Of a stretch of 14,621 nt of DNA, positions 7,073 through 13,848 are shown one piece after another (the stretch's first letter is position 1; the number at the start of each line of letters is the position of its first letter). The stretch lies in contig CAINUM010000057.1 of NCBI GenBank assembly GCA_903853785.1, forward strand, positions 1 through 14,621. Direction: 5' to 3'. This DNA comes from Candidatus Magasanikiibacteriota bacterium (GTDB lineage Bacteria > Patescibacteriota > Patescibacteriia > Magasanikbacterales > GWA2-37-8). The notes under the pieces are model-generated. The model saw only the letters and a list, made by a program, of their open reading frames with translations. It was not told the origin of the DNA and searched no databases. Both the position numbers and the translations under genes were made by a program.

Positions 7073-8560
7073 TTATAATGCTCTTTTTTTTGCTGAAACA
7101 TTAAAACCTAAATATTTTCCAAACATTAAATGAGTAATAGCGTCAATACATGGCAATGATGAAAACAAGATCAAAGAAACCGGCACCAAGATCCACTGCA
7201 ACAACATAAATAAATATTTATATTTCGGGTGACTCTCAGGACGCGGCGGCAATATCAACATACTTATTCCCGCGGAGAAAATCAGACCAAGTGTTGCCAT
7301 GATCATTAAATTCTCTAATACATGGGGCGTATTGAAAAAGAGAGCGCTCTGTCTAACTTCATTACTAGCAACCCACAATGGTAAGCGTCCTAAAACAATC
7401 AAAAGTATTGCTACTACTGCCCAACTCCATTTGCCTTCCCATTCATGGAATAAGATAACTGCTTTTTTCCACCAACTTATTTCCGGATGTTTTTTAAATT
7501 GCCATAATAAATATGGAATATTTTCGGTACCCCAAGCCCAACGACGTTGTTGTAAATATAAATTTTTTAAACTTTTCCACCAACTATCATCACGTACAGT
7601 ATCCATAGAGACTGGGATGTATAACGGCGTTACATCGTAGTCACCACTGTAATGCAACCAACATTGGAAAAATATCCTTGAATCCTCACTAACGATATCT
7701 TTTGAATGACCGCCACTTTCTAGTGCTGCCTTGAAACTCATGCTGTGCGAAGAAAATGTTACCAACCCATCCAAACGCGCCAAAGAAAATAGCATCCAAA
7801 AACTTGTACCAAAGGCCATCACACGCAACACCGAAGGTGATTCCCACATATTGTTATTATACAATGTAATTGGTTGAAAAGAACTTCGCTCTGGATGTGG
7901 ATGTAAACAATACATGTAGTTTAGATGAGCGAAGTATTGTGGGTGTACTACAGTATCAATATCAAAAACTGAAATTATAACTGCGGCATAATCCCACTTG
8001 CGAACATCTGCATATTTTTTAAATTCTAATTCAGCGTTATGAATATTGGAACCTTTGCCAGGAATTTCATCTAACAAATTATCAGGATGAGTATAATATA
8101 GAACATCAGCAAACTTACCAGTAAAATTTTCTTTAACTTTTGTTTGCACTTGATCCCAATTAGCTTGGCGACGAGCCTCCCCAGAGATTACTACATATAG
8201 TAAATTCGCAGGATAACTAGAATTTAAAAGCGCTTGAAGTGTACCTGCCACAACCTCATAACTTTCGTTGGCCAAAGGAAGAAAAACAATATTTTTTTTA
8301 TCTTTCCATTTTGGAAACTCATTTTCTAATTTAGACATCCAACCCGTTTTGACTGCCTTACGGAAACGGTTCCAAGACAAAATAAGATAAAAAGAAAAAT
8401 AAACAACCCTCAACACCCAATAAACATCAAATATGATAATCGCATAAATCATTACTAGCGGATAAAAAAATGATAACAAAACACCTACGATCAATGTGAG
8501 CCAGATCGAAATCCCTGGAAGCATTTCATAAAAACGATAACGCTGATAATCTGACAACAT
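7073..8560 (-). CDS. Membrane-bound GT2-family glycosyltransferase, 495 aa
   Basis: Inverting glycosyltransferase of the processive GT2 type, expected to build or extend a glycan at the inner face of the membrane. Seen: hydrophobic segments at about 17-60; a GT-A domain starting VFLPLANESYEVV (92-104); DxD as DID (200-202); the ED motif at 292-293; and QQRRW (337-341), the acceptor-site motif of cellulose/hyaluronan synthase-like enzymes. Further membrane segments follow at about 377-395, 415-436 and 450-469. A PilZ domain is absent. I chose ATG 8560, 4 nt after the preceding stop; an alternative GTG at 8599 would add 13 residues and overlap the upstream gene by 35 nt. The product is unknown; lipid-linked or surface polysaccharide is most plausible given the operon. 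Confidence 0.82.
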   Translation of the reverse strand: MLSDYQRYRFYEMLPGISIWLTLIVGVLLSFFYPLVMIYAIIIFDVYWVLRVVYFSFYLILSWNRFRKAVKTGWMSKLENEFPKWKDKKNIVFLPLANESYEVVAGTLQALLNSSYPANLLYVVISGEARRQANWDQVQTKVKENFTGKFADVLYYTHPDNLLDEIPGKGSNIHNAELEFKKYADVRKWDYAAVIISVFDIDTVVHPQYFAHLNYMYCLHPHPERSSFQPITLYNNNMWESPSVLRVMAFGTSFWMLFSLARLDGLVTFSSHSMSFKAALESGGHSKDIVSEDSRIFFQCWLHYSGDYDVTPLYIPVSMDTVRDDSWWKSLKNLYLQQRRWAWGTENIPYLLWQFKKHPEISWWKKAVILFHEWEGKWSWAVVAILLIVLGRLPLWVASNEVRQSALFFNTPHVLENLMIMATLGLIFSAGISMLILPPRPESHPKYKYLFMLLQWILVPVSLILFSSLPCIDAITHLMFGKYLGFNVSAKKRAL

Positions 8561-8564
8561 ATCG

Positions 8565-8939
8565 CTAATGTTTACCACCACCAATGTTGGCTGGAGCACT
8601 ATATTGTGCGCTCACATATTGCCCTATTGGTGACGCTTGAATATCATTAATTAAATTTTCAGACCATTCATTTACAGCTAACACCGGAATTCGCAATGCA
8701 AACGACAAAGTATTTACCAATGTAACCGCAATCCGAGTCGCGGTAAATTTACCCCTACCAACTACAACAGCCAAACCACGTAAATCAGTAAGTTTTTTTG
8801 ACTCACTCAACAACAACTTGTCAACCAAAACGATCAAATCCTGAGCATCTCTTTCAAATTCACGCTGAACCCAATTTGTGTCCAAGCAATAATGAAAAAT
8901 TATTTTATCATTCGATGAATTATCTATAAGTAGATACAT
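8565..8939 (-). CDS. TsaB-like protein, half length (124 aa)
   Basis: Resembles the N-terminal half of TsaB, the partner that dimerises with TsaD in t6A modification of tRNAs decoding ANN codons. The supporting match is GLAVVVGRGKFTATRIAV (about 55-72), equivalent to the G-x-G-S-F-T-G-x-R-I-G segment of TsaB, followed by a helix and PVLAVN (85-90). Full TsaB is usually above 200 residues; the C-terminal domain is absent, with a short tail ending in a Gly run. Short versions are common in CPR genomes, so this need not be a broken gene. It lies 7 nt after the winged-helix gene and 4 nt before the GT2 gene. Whether it still acts with TsaD is not determinable here. Confidence 0.65.
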   Translation of the reverse strand: MYLLIDNSSNDKIIFHYCLDTNWVQREFERDAQDLIVLVDKLLLSESKKLTDLRGLAVVVGRGKFTATRIAVTLVNTLSFALRIPVLAVNEWSENLINDIQASPIGQYVSAQYSAPANIGGGKH

Positions 8940-8946
8940 AAAAACA

Positions 8947-9543
8947 TTAACCCATTTTTAATTCATCGATCGCAAAAATATGCTTGGCTTCGAAAATTGA
9001 ATATAGAAAACGATCACCTATTTCACGTCTTTCAGAAAATTCCTTTTCATCTAATATGGTGTACCGAATTGAACGATTTAAAAACTTTTCAAAATCCCTC
9101 ATTACTTTGGCAACTGCCATTGTTTTAACATCACCAACAAATAATATATCTGTACCGACATCAGTTGAATTGGTAAAATAACCAGTTAAGATCATCACTT
9201 TGATATCCCCTCCGCGTTTTTTTAATAAATCTATAAAATTACGTTCCTCAAGTAACTGAGTTTTTTCTAACAACGCACCCAATTCCTCATGAAGAAAAAA
9301 TCCAGTATTTATTTTATAATATTTTGACCTCTCAGTGCCCGCCTCTTCTTCTTTTGATTTACCAAATTCCGTCTGTTTAACAATTCCGATTTCTTCTAAA
9401 TTAGCCAGCTCACGGCGAACTGCATTTAGTTGAATTTCGATAGTTCTGGAAAGTTCGCGTACAAAAAAGGCTCTTTCTGGATTACCATAAAACAAACGCA
9501 AAAGTTTAATTCGTGTTAATGAACCAAAAAGGTGTTCAAGCAT
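8947..9543 (-). CDS. Winged-helix regulator fused to a degenerate nucleotidyltransferase domain, 198 aa
   Basis: Residues 1-80 form an ArsR/MarR-like winged helix: FFVRELSRTIEIQLNAVRRE (26-45) fits the helix-turn-helix and EEIGIVKQTEFG (50-61) leads into the wing. Residues about 113-195 resemble the minimal nucleotidyltransferase fold, with GYFTNSTDVGTDILFVGDV (121-139) in place of the canonical GS-x(n)-SDIDL motif. The Ser of GS is Tyr122 and the second Asp is Leu134, so catalysis is unlikely and the domain may be a ligand- or protein-binding module. It is the first gene of the operon and is divergent from the 9646 gene. A 12-bp palindrome in the shared promoter (9626-9637) is a candidate operator for it, by inference from position only. 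Confidence 0.72.
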   Translation of the reverse strand: MLEHLFGSLTRIKLLRLFYGNPERAFFVRELSRTIEIQLNAVRRELANLEEIGIVKQTEFGKSKEEEAGTERSKYYKINTGFFLHEELGALLEKTQLLEERNFIDLLKKRGGDIKVMILTGYFTNSTDVGTDILFVGDVKTMAVAKVMRDFEKFLNRSIRYTILDEKEFSERREIGDRFLYSIFEAKHIFAIDELKMG

Positions 9544-9605
9544 AATGACATTTTTTTTCTAGATTAAATAAGTCGAAAATCACCCACTTTTAACCTAATA
9601 ATTTA

Positions 9606-9635
9606 TTGGACTTACGACAATAAAAGTAGTATACT
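9606..9635 (+). promoter_or_regulatory. Promoter of the pseudo-PP2C/propeller gene
   Basis: TTGGAC (9606-9611), an 18-nt spacer, and TATACT (9630-9635). Expected start of transcription is near 9642, only about 4 nt before the ATG at 9646, so the transcript should be effectively leaderless. Confidence 0.7.
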
Positions 9636-9637
9636 AC
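9626..9637. promoter_or_regulatory. 12-bp palindrome containing both -10 boxes
   Basis: GTAGTATACTAC is a perfect palindrome. It contains TATACT on both strands (plus 9630-9635; minus 9628-9633), so one symmetric element can act as -10 in both directions. It is also the best operator candidate for the divergently encoded winged-helix protein. Confidence 0.6.
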
Positions 9638-9656
9638 AAGCGTTTATGGAATACAA
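9628..9656 (-). promoter_or_regulatory. Promoter of the six-gene envelope operon
   Basis: On the minus strand TTGTAT (9651-9656) and TATACT (9628-9633) are separated by 17 nt. Expected start is near 9621, giving a 5' UTR of about 78 nt to the ATG at 9543. The -35 box lies inside the first codons of the divergent gene. Confidence 0.6.
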
Positions 9657-11913
9657 GCTTCAATTACACGAGTTTTTTGTTGAAGGTGGTAACCGGGAAA
9701 AGTCCCACGTACTACTTCATATCACTGAACCCTCTAATGAAAAAGAGAGACAAAAGGGTTATTTTTTTGCTGTTTGCGAACTAAACAATGCCACCACCAA
9801 AGACATTGTTAAATTGCAAAATATCGTCGACGAAATCGAGTCTCGATACTACGAGGCTCCACAAAATATCAAAGAAAATTCTTTAGAAACTGTCTTAAAA
9901 AATATCAACCGAGAAAACCCCCTAACCCTGGATGAGGAGGTCCAAAAACACTGTGTTGTGGGAGTGGTTAAAGACCAAGAAATTGTATTCTCCTTTTGTG
10001 GCCATCCAAAAATGCTTCTTTTTTACAAATCCAAGGATGACTCATACAAACAAATGGATCTGATATCAGCCAACCAAGACGAAACAAACGATCAGTTTTT
10101 TTCACAAATTGTAGAAGGTAAAATTACTCCAAATGATTTTCTGTTTATTGGCACCCCAAAATTAAATGAGTTTTTTAACGACGATCGTTTGTTAAAAATT
10201 ATTACCACTAGACCTTCTCACCAAAGTGCTCAACATATCGAAAGGGTTTTATCCGACATTCGAAATCAATTTTCTTTTGGTGGTATGGTTGTGCATCTTA
10301 ACGAAGAACGACCATCAGTAATAACTACTATCAAAAGACGGCCATTACCAAAAGGTGGTTCAGAAAAATCTCTTCACAATTTGTTTGCAACAGAAAAGAA
10401 CACAGCCAGCACAATGTCTCCCTCACTATTTCCGAATATAAACGATCGCATAAAGACTGCTTTTCAAAAAGATTCCAGCGAAAATTTACCTGAAAAACCT
10501 GCTGATCAAACACCCACCATGTCGGCAGAAATAAATTCAGCTCACCTTAGACAGTATCATGCCAAACCGCCCGCACCACAAAAAATTGATGTATACAAAC
10601 AATTCTTAAATATATTTTTTAAAACCGCCTGGATTTGGCTTAAATACGTTGGTCACTTCGTTTGGTTATTCATTCTTATAATATTCAATTTGATACTTGG
10701 CCTTGGCCATTCTATTTCATTGTTATTTTTTATTGCCACAAACTACCAAAATCGTCGTCGCAATATTTTAGAAAACTGGTCTGGTCAGTGGCGTAGTTTT
10801 AAAATTGGAATAAAGAACTTACCAAAAACAACTAAAATTTTATTTTCATTAACTATATTAATTTTAATTATTTTTGTTTCGAGTATTTTTTATATTCGCA
10901 CCAACCAAATACGTCTGGCACAAGAAAAACAATCACAAGAAATTATTAGAGAAATTATTGCCCACAAAGATGCAGCAGAAAGTTCCGCTATATATAAGGA
11001 TGATGCGGTAACTTTGAATGAATCTCAGTCTGTAAAAGATTTGATTACTCAATTAGATTGTAAAAAATACAAAAAAGAATGCGATGAATTCAATCGCCAG
11101 ATTAACACTGTCCTTTCACAGATTCGCAAAGAGACAGTCGTGACACCTGATTTGATAATTGACTGGAGCAACCAATCCATGAAGTTGACCCATCTCGCTA
11201 GAATTAACAACCAAATCATTGCTCTACCCACCAATTCTTCGACTATTATCATCTATGATTTATTGACCAAGCAGTCAAAAAATATCAATACTGATTTGAA
11301 AAATTTTAACGATATTGCAATACCAAAGGAAAATGATTACGCCGCTATTTTGTCAGACAATAAGACTATTACTTTGTATGACCCTAAAAATTCATCATTC
11401 AAATCCGCCGATGTCTCCTATCCAAGGCCTGATATCAAAATTAGCAGTTTGATTATTTATAACCGTCGCCTTTACAGTTTAGATACAAATAACAATCAAA
11501 TTTACAAGCATGAAAATATAAAAACTGGATTTGGTCCTGGCAAAGAATGGATTAAGGATATTTCAGTAAATATTAAAAATGGTTTATCTCTTACCACCGA
11601 CGGCGACATGTTCGTTAGCAAGATTGATGGTTCGGTTGAAAAACTTACTGCTGGCAATAAACAACCTTTTGAAATTTCCGGCTTAGACCCTGCTCTTAAG
11701 AATGGCAGTGAAATATGGACATACACCGACAAACAATACATCTATATGTTGGATAGTATCGGAAAACGCTTGATTGTATTACAGAAAGACGGGCATTTAA
11801 AAAATCAAATTATTGCAAAAGAATGGAAATCACCAAATAGCATGATTATTGATGAACAAAACAAAACGGCCTTTATATTAGACAGCAACAAACTTTATCA
11901 AATAAATCTATAA
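9646..11913 (+). CDS. Membrane protein with N-terminal pseudo-PP2C-like domain and C-terminal beta-propeller, 755 aa
   Basis: Residues 1-225 have the strand and helix order of a PP2C (PPM) phosphatase: KGYFFAVCELNN (37-48) falls where DGMGG is expected, CVVGVVKDQEIVFSFCGHPK (103-122) where the GDSR segment is expected, and NDFLFIGTPKLNEFF (163-177) where SDGL is expected. The metal-binding Asp residues are not conserved, so it is probably catalytically inactive. Residues 226-315 are a polar linker. A hydrophobic hairpin (about 320-366) is followed by the basic cluster RRR (370-372) and a third segment (about 398-417); the positive-inside rule puts the C-terminus outside. Residues 420-495 are a charged helical stalk, and 500-755 show repeated short beta-blades (for example IIIYDLL, ITLYDPK, IYMLDSIG) typical of an NHL/YVTN-like propeller. 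The transcript looks leaderless. A sensor or envelope scaffold role is inferred from architecture. PP2C assignment is by pattern only. Confidence 0.65.
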   Translation: MEYKLQLHEFFVEGGNREKSHVLLHITEPSNEKERQKGYFFAVCELNNATTKDIVKLQNIVDEIESRYYEAPQNIKENSLETVLKNINRENPLTLDEEVQKHCVVGVVKDQEIVFSFCGHPKMLLFYKSKDDSYKQMDLISANQDETNDQFFSQIVEGKITPNDFLFIGTPKLNEFFNDDRLLKIITTRPSHQSAQHIERVLSDIRNQFSFGGMVVHLNEERPSVITTIKRRPLPKGGSEKSLHNLFATEKNTASTMSPSLFPNINDRIKTAFQKDSSENLPEKPADQTPTMSAEINSAHLRQYHAKPPAPQKIDVYKQFLNIFFKTAWIWLKYVGHFVWLFILIIFNLILGLGHSISLLFFIATNYQNRRRNILENWSGQWRSFKIGIKNLPKTTKILFSLTILILIIFVSSIFYIRTNQIRLAQEKQSQEIIREIIAHKDAAESSAIYKDDAVTLNESQSVKDLITQLDCKKYKKECDEFNRQINTVLSQIRKETVVTPDLIIDWSNQSMKLTHLARINNQIIALPTNSSTIIIYDLLTKQSKNINTDLKNFNDIAIPKENDYAAILSDNKTITLYDPKNSSFKSADVSYPRPDIKISSLIIYNRRLYSLDTNNNQIYKHENIKTGFGPGKEWIKDISVNIKNGLSLTTDGDMFVSKIDGSVEKLTAGNKQPFEISGLDPALKNGSEIWTYTDKQYIYMLDSIGKRLIVLQKDGHLKNQIIAKEWKSPNSMIIDEQNKTAFILDSNKLYQINL

Positions 11914-11924
11914 AAAATTATATT

Positions 11925-11959
11925 AAAAAAAATCTCCCGATAAACGAGAGATTTTTTTA
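11925..11959. terminator. Bidirectional terminator between the propeller gene and rplL
   Basis: AATCTC (11931-11936) pairs with GAGATT around an 11-nt loop, extended by A:T pairs. It is followed by a T run on the plus strand (11952-11958) and, read on the minus strand, by eight T (11932-11925). It lies 17 nt past the plus-strand stop and just past the rplL stop, so it can serve both converging units. Confidence 0.85.
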
Positions 11960-11968
11960 TTGAAATTA

Positions 11969-12370
11969 TTATTTCAAAGTTACTTTACCGCCAGCTGCTT
12001 CAATAGCCTTTTTCATTGCTTCAGCTTCTTCTTTCTTTAGACCTTCTTTGATCATCTTAGGAGCTGCGTCTACTAAAGCTTTGGCATCAGCAAGACCTAA
12101 ACCAGTCAAATCTTTAACTGCTTTGATCACGTTGATCTTGTTTGCTCCGAAATCAGTCAATTCAACATTGAATTCTGTTTTTTCTTCAGCAGCAGCAGCG
12201 CCAGCTGGAGCAGCAGCAGCCATCATCATAGCTGGAGCAGATGCAGAAACGCCAAATTTTTCTTCCAATACTTTGACCAATTCAGCCAAATCCAATACAG
12301 ACATTTTTTCAACTTGTTCCACGAAAGCTTTGAACTTCTCAGGAACAGTTACGATTTTTTCTTCTGACAT
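11969..12370 (-). CDS. rplL: 50S ribosomal protein L7/L12, 133 aa
   Basis: Stalk protein of the large ribosomal subunit that recruits and stimulates translational GTPases; present as dimers bound to the L10 C-terminal helix. The N-terminal dimerisation domain (about 1-45, including LDLAELVKVLEEKFGV), the Ala-rich flexible hinge (46-62, AAAAPAGAAAA) and the C-terminal factor-binding domain (about 65-133, with KINVIKAVKDLTGLGLADAK and a VTLK terminus) are all present. Length is slightly above the usual 120-125 because of an extended N-terminus. It starts 17 nt after the rplJ stop, with no visible Shine-Dalgarno, and is co-transcribed with rplJ under the L10 leader. Confidence 0.97.
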   Translation of the reverse strand: MSEEKIVTVPEKFKAFVEQVEKMSVLDLAELVKVLEEKFGVSASAPAMMMAAAAPAGAAAAEEKTEFNVELTDFGANKINVIKAVKDLTGLGLADAKALVDAAPKMIKEGLKKEEAEAMKKAIEAAGGKVTLK

Positions 12371-12387
12371 AAATTTATGAAAATTAA

Positions 12388-12906
12388 TTAAACTTTTGCT
12401 TCTTTAATATTATTTAGAACGTTTACTAGGTTGCTCAAGTTGCCACCAAGTACTTTGACGAAGCCGGAGATTGGAGCATTAAGCGTACCAACCAATTGAC
12501 CAAGTAATTGATGTTTGCTTGGCAAGCTGGCCAAATGTTTTACAGCTGTTGCGTCAATAAATTTACCTTCAAGCACGCCGCCGTAAATAGTTACGGATTC
12601 ATGAGTTTTAGCAAAGATACTAACAATTTTAGCAGCGGATATTTCATCTGGACCAGACAATGTAACGATACCACCTGCGAAAGCTTTTGGATCGGCAACT
12701 ACACCTAAATCCTCGAACACTCTTTTTACCAATGTTTTCTTGGCTACCTGTACCTGAACTTTTTCTGCTCTAGCATCTTTGCGTAGAGTTTCAAAATCAG
12801 CTACTTTTAAACCTTGGAAATTGGCAAAAACAGCGCCTTTACTTTCCTTTAAACCGCCGGTCAATGACTCGATGGTTAGAGCTTTCTGTTTTTTTGTTTT
12901 TGGCAT
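12388..12906 (-). CDS. rplJ: 50S ribosomal protein L10, 172 aa
   Basis: Base of the L7/L12 stalk; binds 23S rRNA with its N-terminal domain (FANFQGLKVADFETLRKDAR, about 28-47) and L12 dimers with its C-terminal helix (APISGFVKVLGGNLSNLVNVL, about 144-164). Length is typical. The ATG at 12906 is 9 nt past the T run of an attenuator and has no Shine-Dalgarno. Expression is expected to be feedback-controlled by L10-(L12) binding to the leader RNA immediately upstream. The genes usually found upstream (rplK, rplA) are not adjacent here; a UMP kinase gene with its own terminator lies before the promoter. Confidence 0.97.
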   Translation of the reverse strand: MPKTKKQKALTIESLTGGLKESKGAVFANFQGLKVADFETLRKDARAEKVQVQVAKKTLVKRVFEDLGVVADPKAFAGGIVTLSGPDEISAAKIVSIFAKTHESVTIYGGVLEGKFIDATAVKHLASLPSKHQLLGQLVGTLNAPISGFVKVLGGNLSNLVNVLNNIKEAKV

Positions 12907-13030
12907 ATTTACAATAAAAAAATCTGTGTTTCCACAGACAAACTTTACAGTACAAATCGACTCCTGCTAAATAATTAGCACTTTGTACCTCGGCAGGTAA
13001 TTAAGGCTCGCGCCTCCTGCTGTCTATGGT
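12907..13030 (-). ncRNA. L10 leader (autoregulatory 5' UTR of rplJL)
   Basis: The minus-strand RNA carries the L10-leader-like core: GACAGCAGGAGG (13024-13013), a GGC-GCGA-GCC hairpin with a GNRA loop (13014-13005), then CTTAATTACCTGCCGAGG (13004-12987), matching the kink-turn and CCUGCC-type elements of the Rfam L10_leader family as I remember them. Beyond it lie GTACAAA (12988-12982) and TTTGTAC (12956-12950), which pair around an inner TGCTAA-TTAGCA hairpin, then the attenuator. CCTGC (12997-12993) can pair with GCAGG either before it (13020-13016) or after it (12967-12963), offering two exclusive folds. Known biology: L10 in complex with L12 binds this RNA to repress its own operon. Confidence 0.85.
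12916..12938 (-). terminator. Attenuator hairpin in the rplJ leader
   Basis: On the minus strand TCTGTG-GAAA-CACAGA forms a perfect 6-bp stem with a GNRA tetraloop (12938-12923), followed at once by seven T (12922-12916). It ends 9 nt before the rplJ ATG, so it must be regulated read-through rather than a full stop. Confidence 0.85.
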
Positions 13031-13036
13031 GCGGAT

Positions 13037-13065
13037 ATAATACCGAAACTCTGGTGATTTGTCAA
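13037..13065 (-). promoter_or_regulatory. Strong promoter of rplJL
   Basis: On the minus strand a perfect TTGACA (13060-13065), 17-nt spacer and TATTAT (13037-13042). Expected start near 13030, which coincides with the beginning of the L10 leader and gives a 5' UTR of about 124 nt. Confidence 0.88.
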
Positions 13066-13110
13066 TAGTGTTAACAGATTACTTAAAATATCGAACAAAC
13101 CGCTATAATA

Positions 13111-13144
13111 AAACAAAAACACCCGATTAATTTCGGGTGTTTTT
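13111..13144 (-). terminator. Terminator of the UMP kinase gene
   Basis: A 12-bp perfect stem (13115-13126 with 13133-13144; core ACACCCGA / TCGGGTGT) around a 6-nt TTAATT loop, followed on the minus strand by T-rich sequence. It begins 4 nt beyond the UMP kinase stop and insulates it from the rplJL promoter. Confidence 0.88.
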
Positions 13145-13147
13145 TTA

Positions 13148-13837
13148 TTATTCAATAATAGTGCCTTTCACTTCTCTTCCGGCTAAGAAATTTGATACTT
13201 GCTCCAAATTCTGCCCTTTGATTATCGCCACCTTTATTTTGGCCTTTTCGGCCGCCTTACTAGCAATTGGATCAAATGGCAGATTTGCTCCAGGCACCCA
13301 TTTATTTCCAACTATTTTTCTAAAATCTTTCCAATTAATTTTTTCAATTCTCTTGGCTTCTTTAAAAATATTGGGGTCTTTATCATAAACGTATTCCACA
13401 TTGGAAAGATTTACAACCTGTTTAGCACCATAAAGCTCGGCCAATTTTACAGCATCATAATCTGTTGACCAACCCGGTTTCCAACCACCAGCTATCAAAA
13501 TCGATTTATCCCATTTCAATTTAATAGTGGGATTTTTTACCACAATTGGATGTGCCCATTTGCGAAAAATCGTACGCATAAAGTGAGCGTTGAGACGTGT
13601 CGAGTGAATACCAATCCAATCAATATCTTCGTTGTTCAATTCACTCACTGCTTTTACTCCCTCTTGGTAAACACGTGCAGTATTTCCACCACCACAAACA
13701 ATAATAAATCGCTGACCTTTATGAATACCGTGTAAAATAAATTCTTTGAACTTCTTCAAAAAAACAATATCAAAACCAGTCTTAGGAACAATCATCGAAC
13801 CGCCTAGCGACAATACTATAATTTTACTACTTTTCAT
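13148..13837 (-). CDS. pyrH: UMP kinase of the amino-acid kinase fold, archaeal/CPR type, 229 aa
   Basis: Converts UMP to UDP with ATP in pyrimidine nucleotide synthesis. Amino-acid-kinase landmarks are LSLGGSM (9-15), FIIVCGGGNTAR (44-55), the STDYDAVKLAELYGA segment (124-138), NLSNVEYVYDKDPN (143-156; the V-Y-x-K-D-P motif binds nucleotide) and the FDPIASKAAEKAKI segment (188-201). The sequence resembles the archaeal-like UMP kinases found in CPR bacteria more than the classical hexameric bacterial PyrH. Start: the ATG at 13837; a TTG five codons upstream (13852) would overlap the MFS stop and is less likely. No Shine-Dalgarno is visible. It lies 11 nt after the MFS gene, at the end of that transcription unit. 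The usual partner frr is not adjacent. Confidence 0.78.
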   Translation of the reverse strand: MKSSKIIVLSLGGSMIVPKTGFDIVFLKKFKEFILHGIHKGQRFIIVCGGGNTARVYQEGVKAVSELNNEDIDWIGIHSTRLNAHFMRTIFRKWAHPIVVKNPTIKLKWDKSILIAGGWKPGWSTDYDAVKLAELYGAKQVVNLSNVEYVYDKDPNIFKEAKRIEKINWKDFRKIVGNKWVPGANLPFDPIASKAAEKAKIKVAIIKGQNLEQVSNFLAGREVKGTIIE

Positions 13838-13848
13838 AATTAAATCAT

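Noticed and set aside
8561..8599. GTG start of the GT2 gene at 8599
   Set aside because: It would overlap the TsaB-like gene by 35 nt without a Shine-Dalgarno. The ATG at 8560 matches the 1-7 nt gaps seen throughout the operon; it cannot be fully excluded.
11502..11741. Minus-strand open frame inside the propeller gene
   Set aside because: It is antisense to a well-supported coding sequence, with no recognisable protein pattern.
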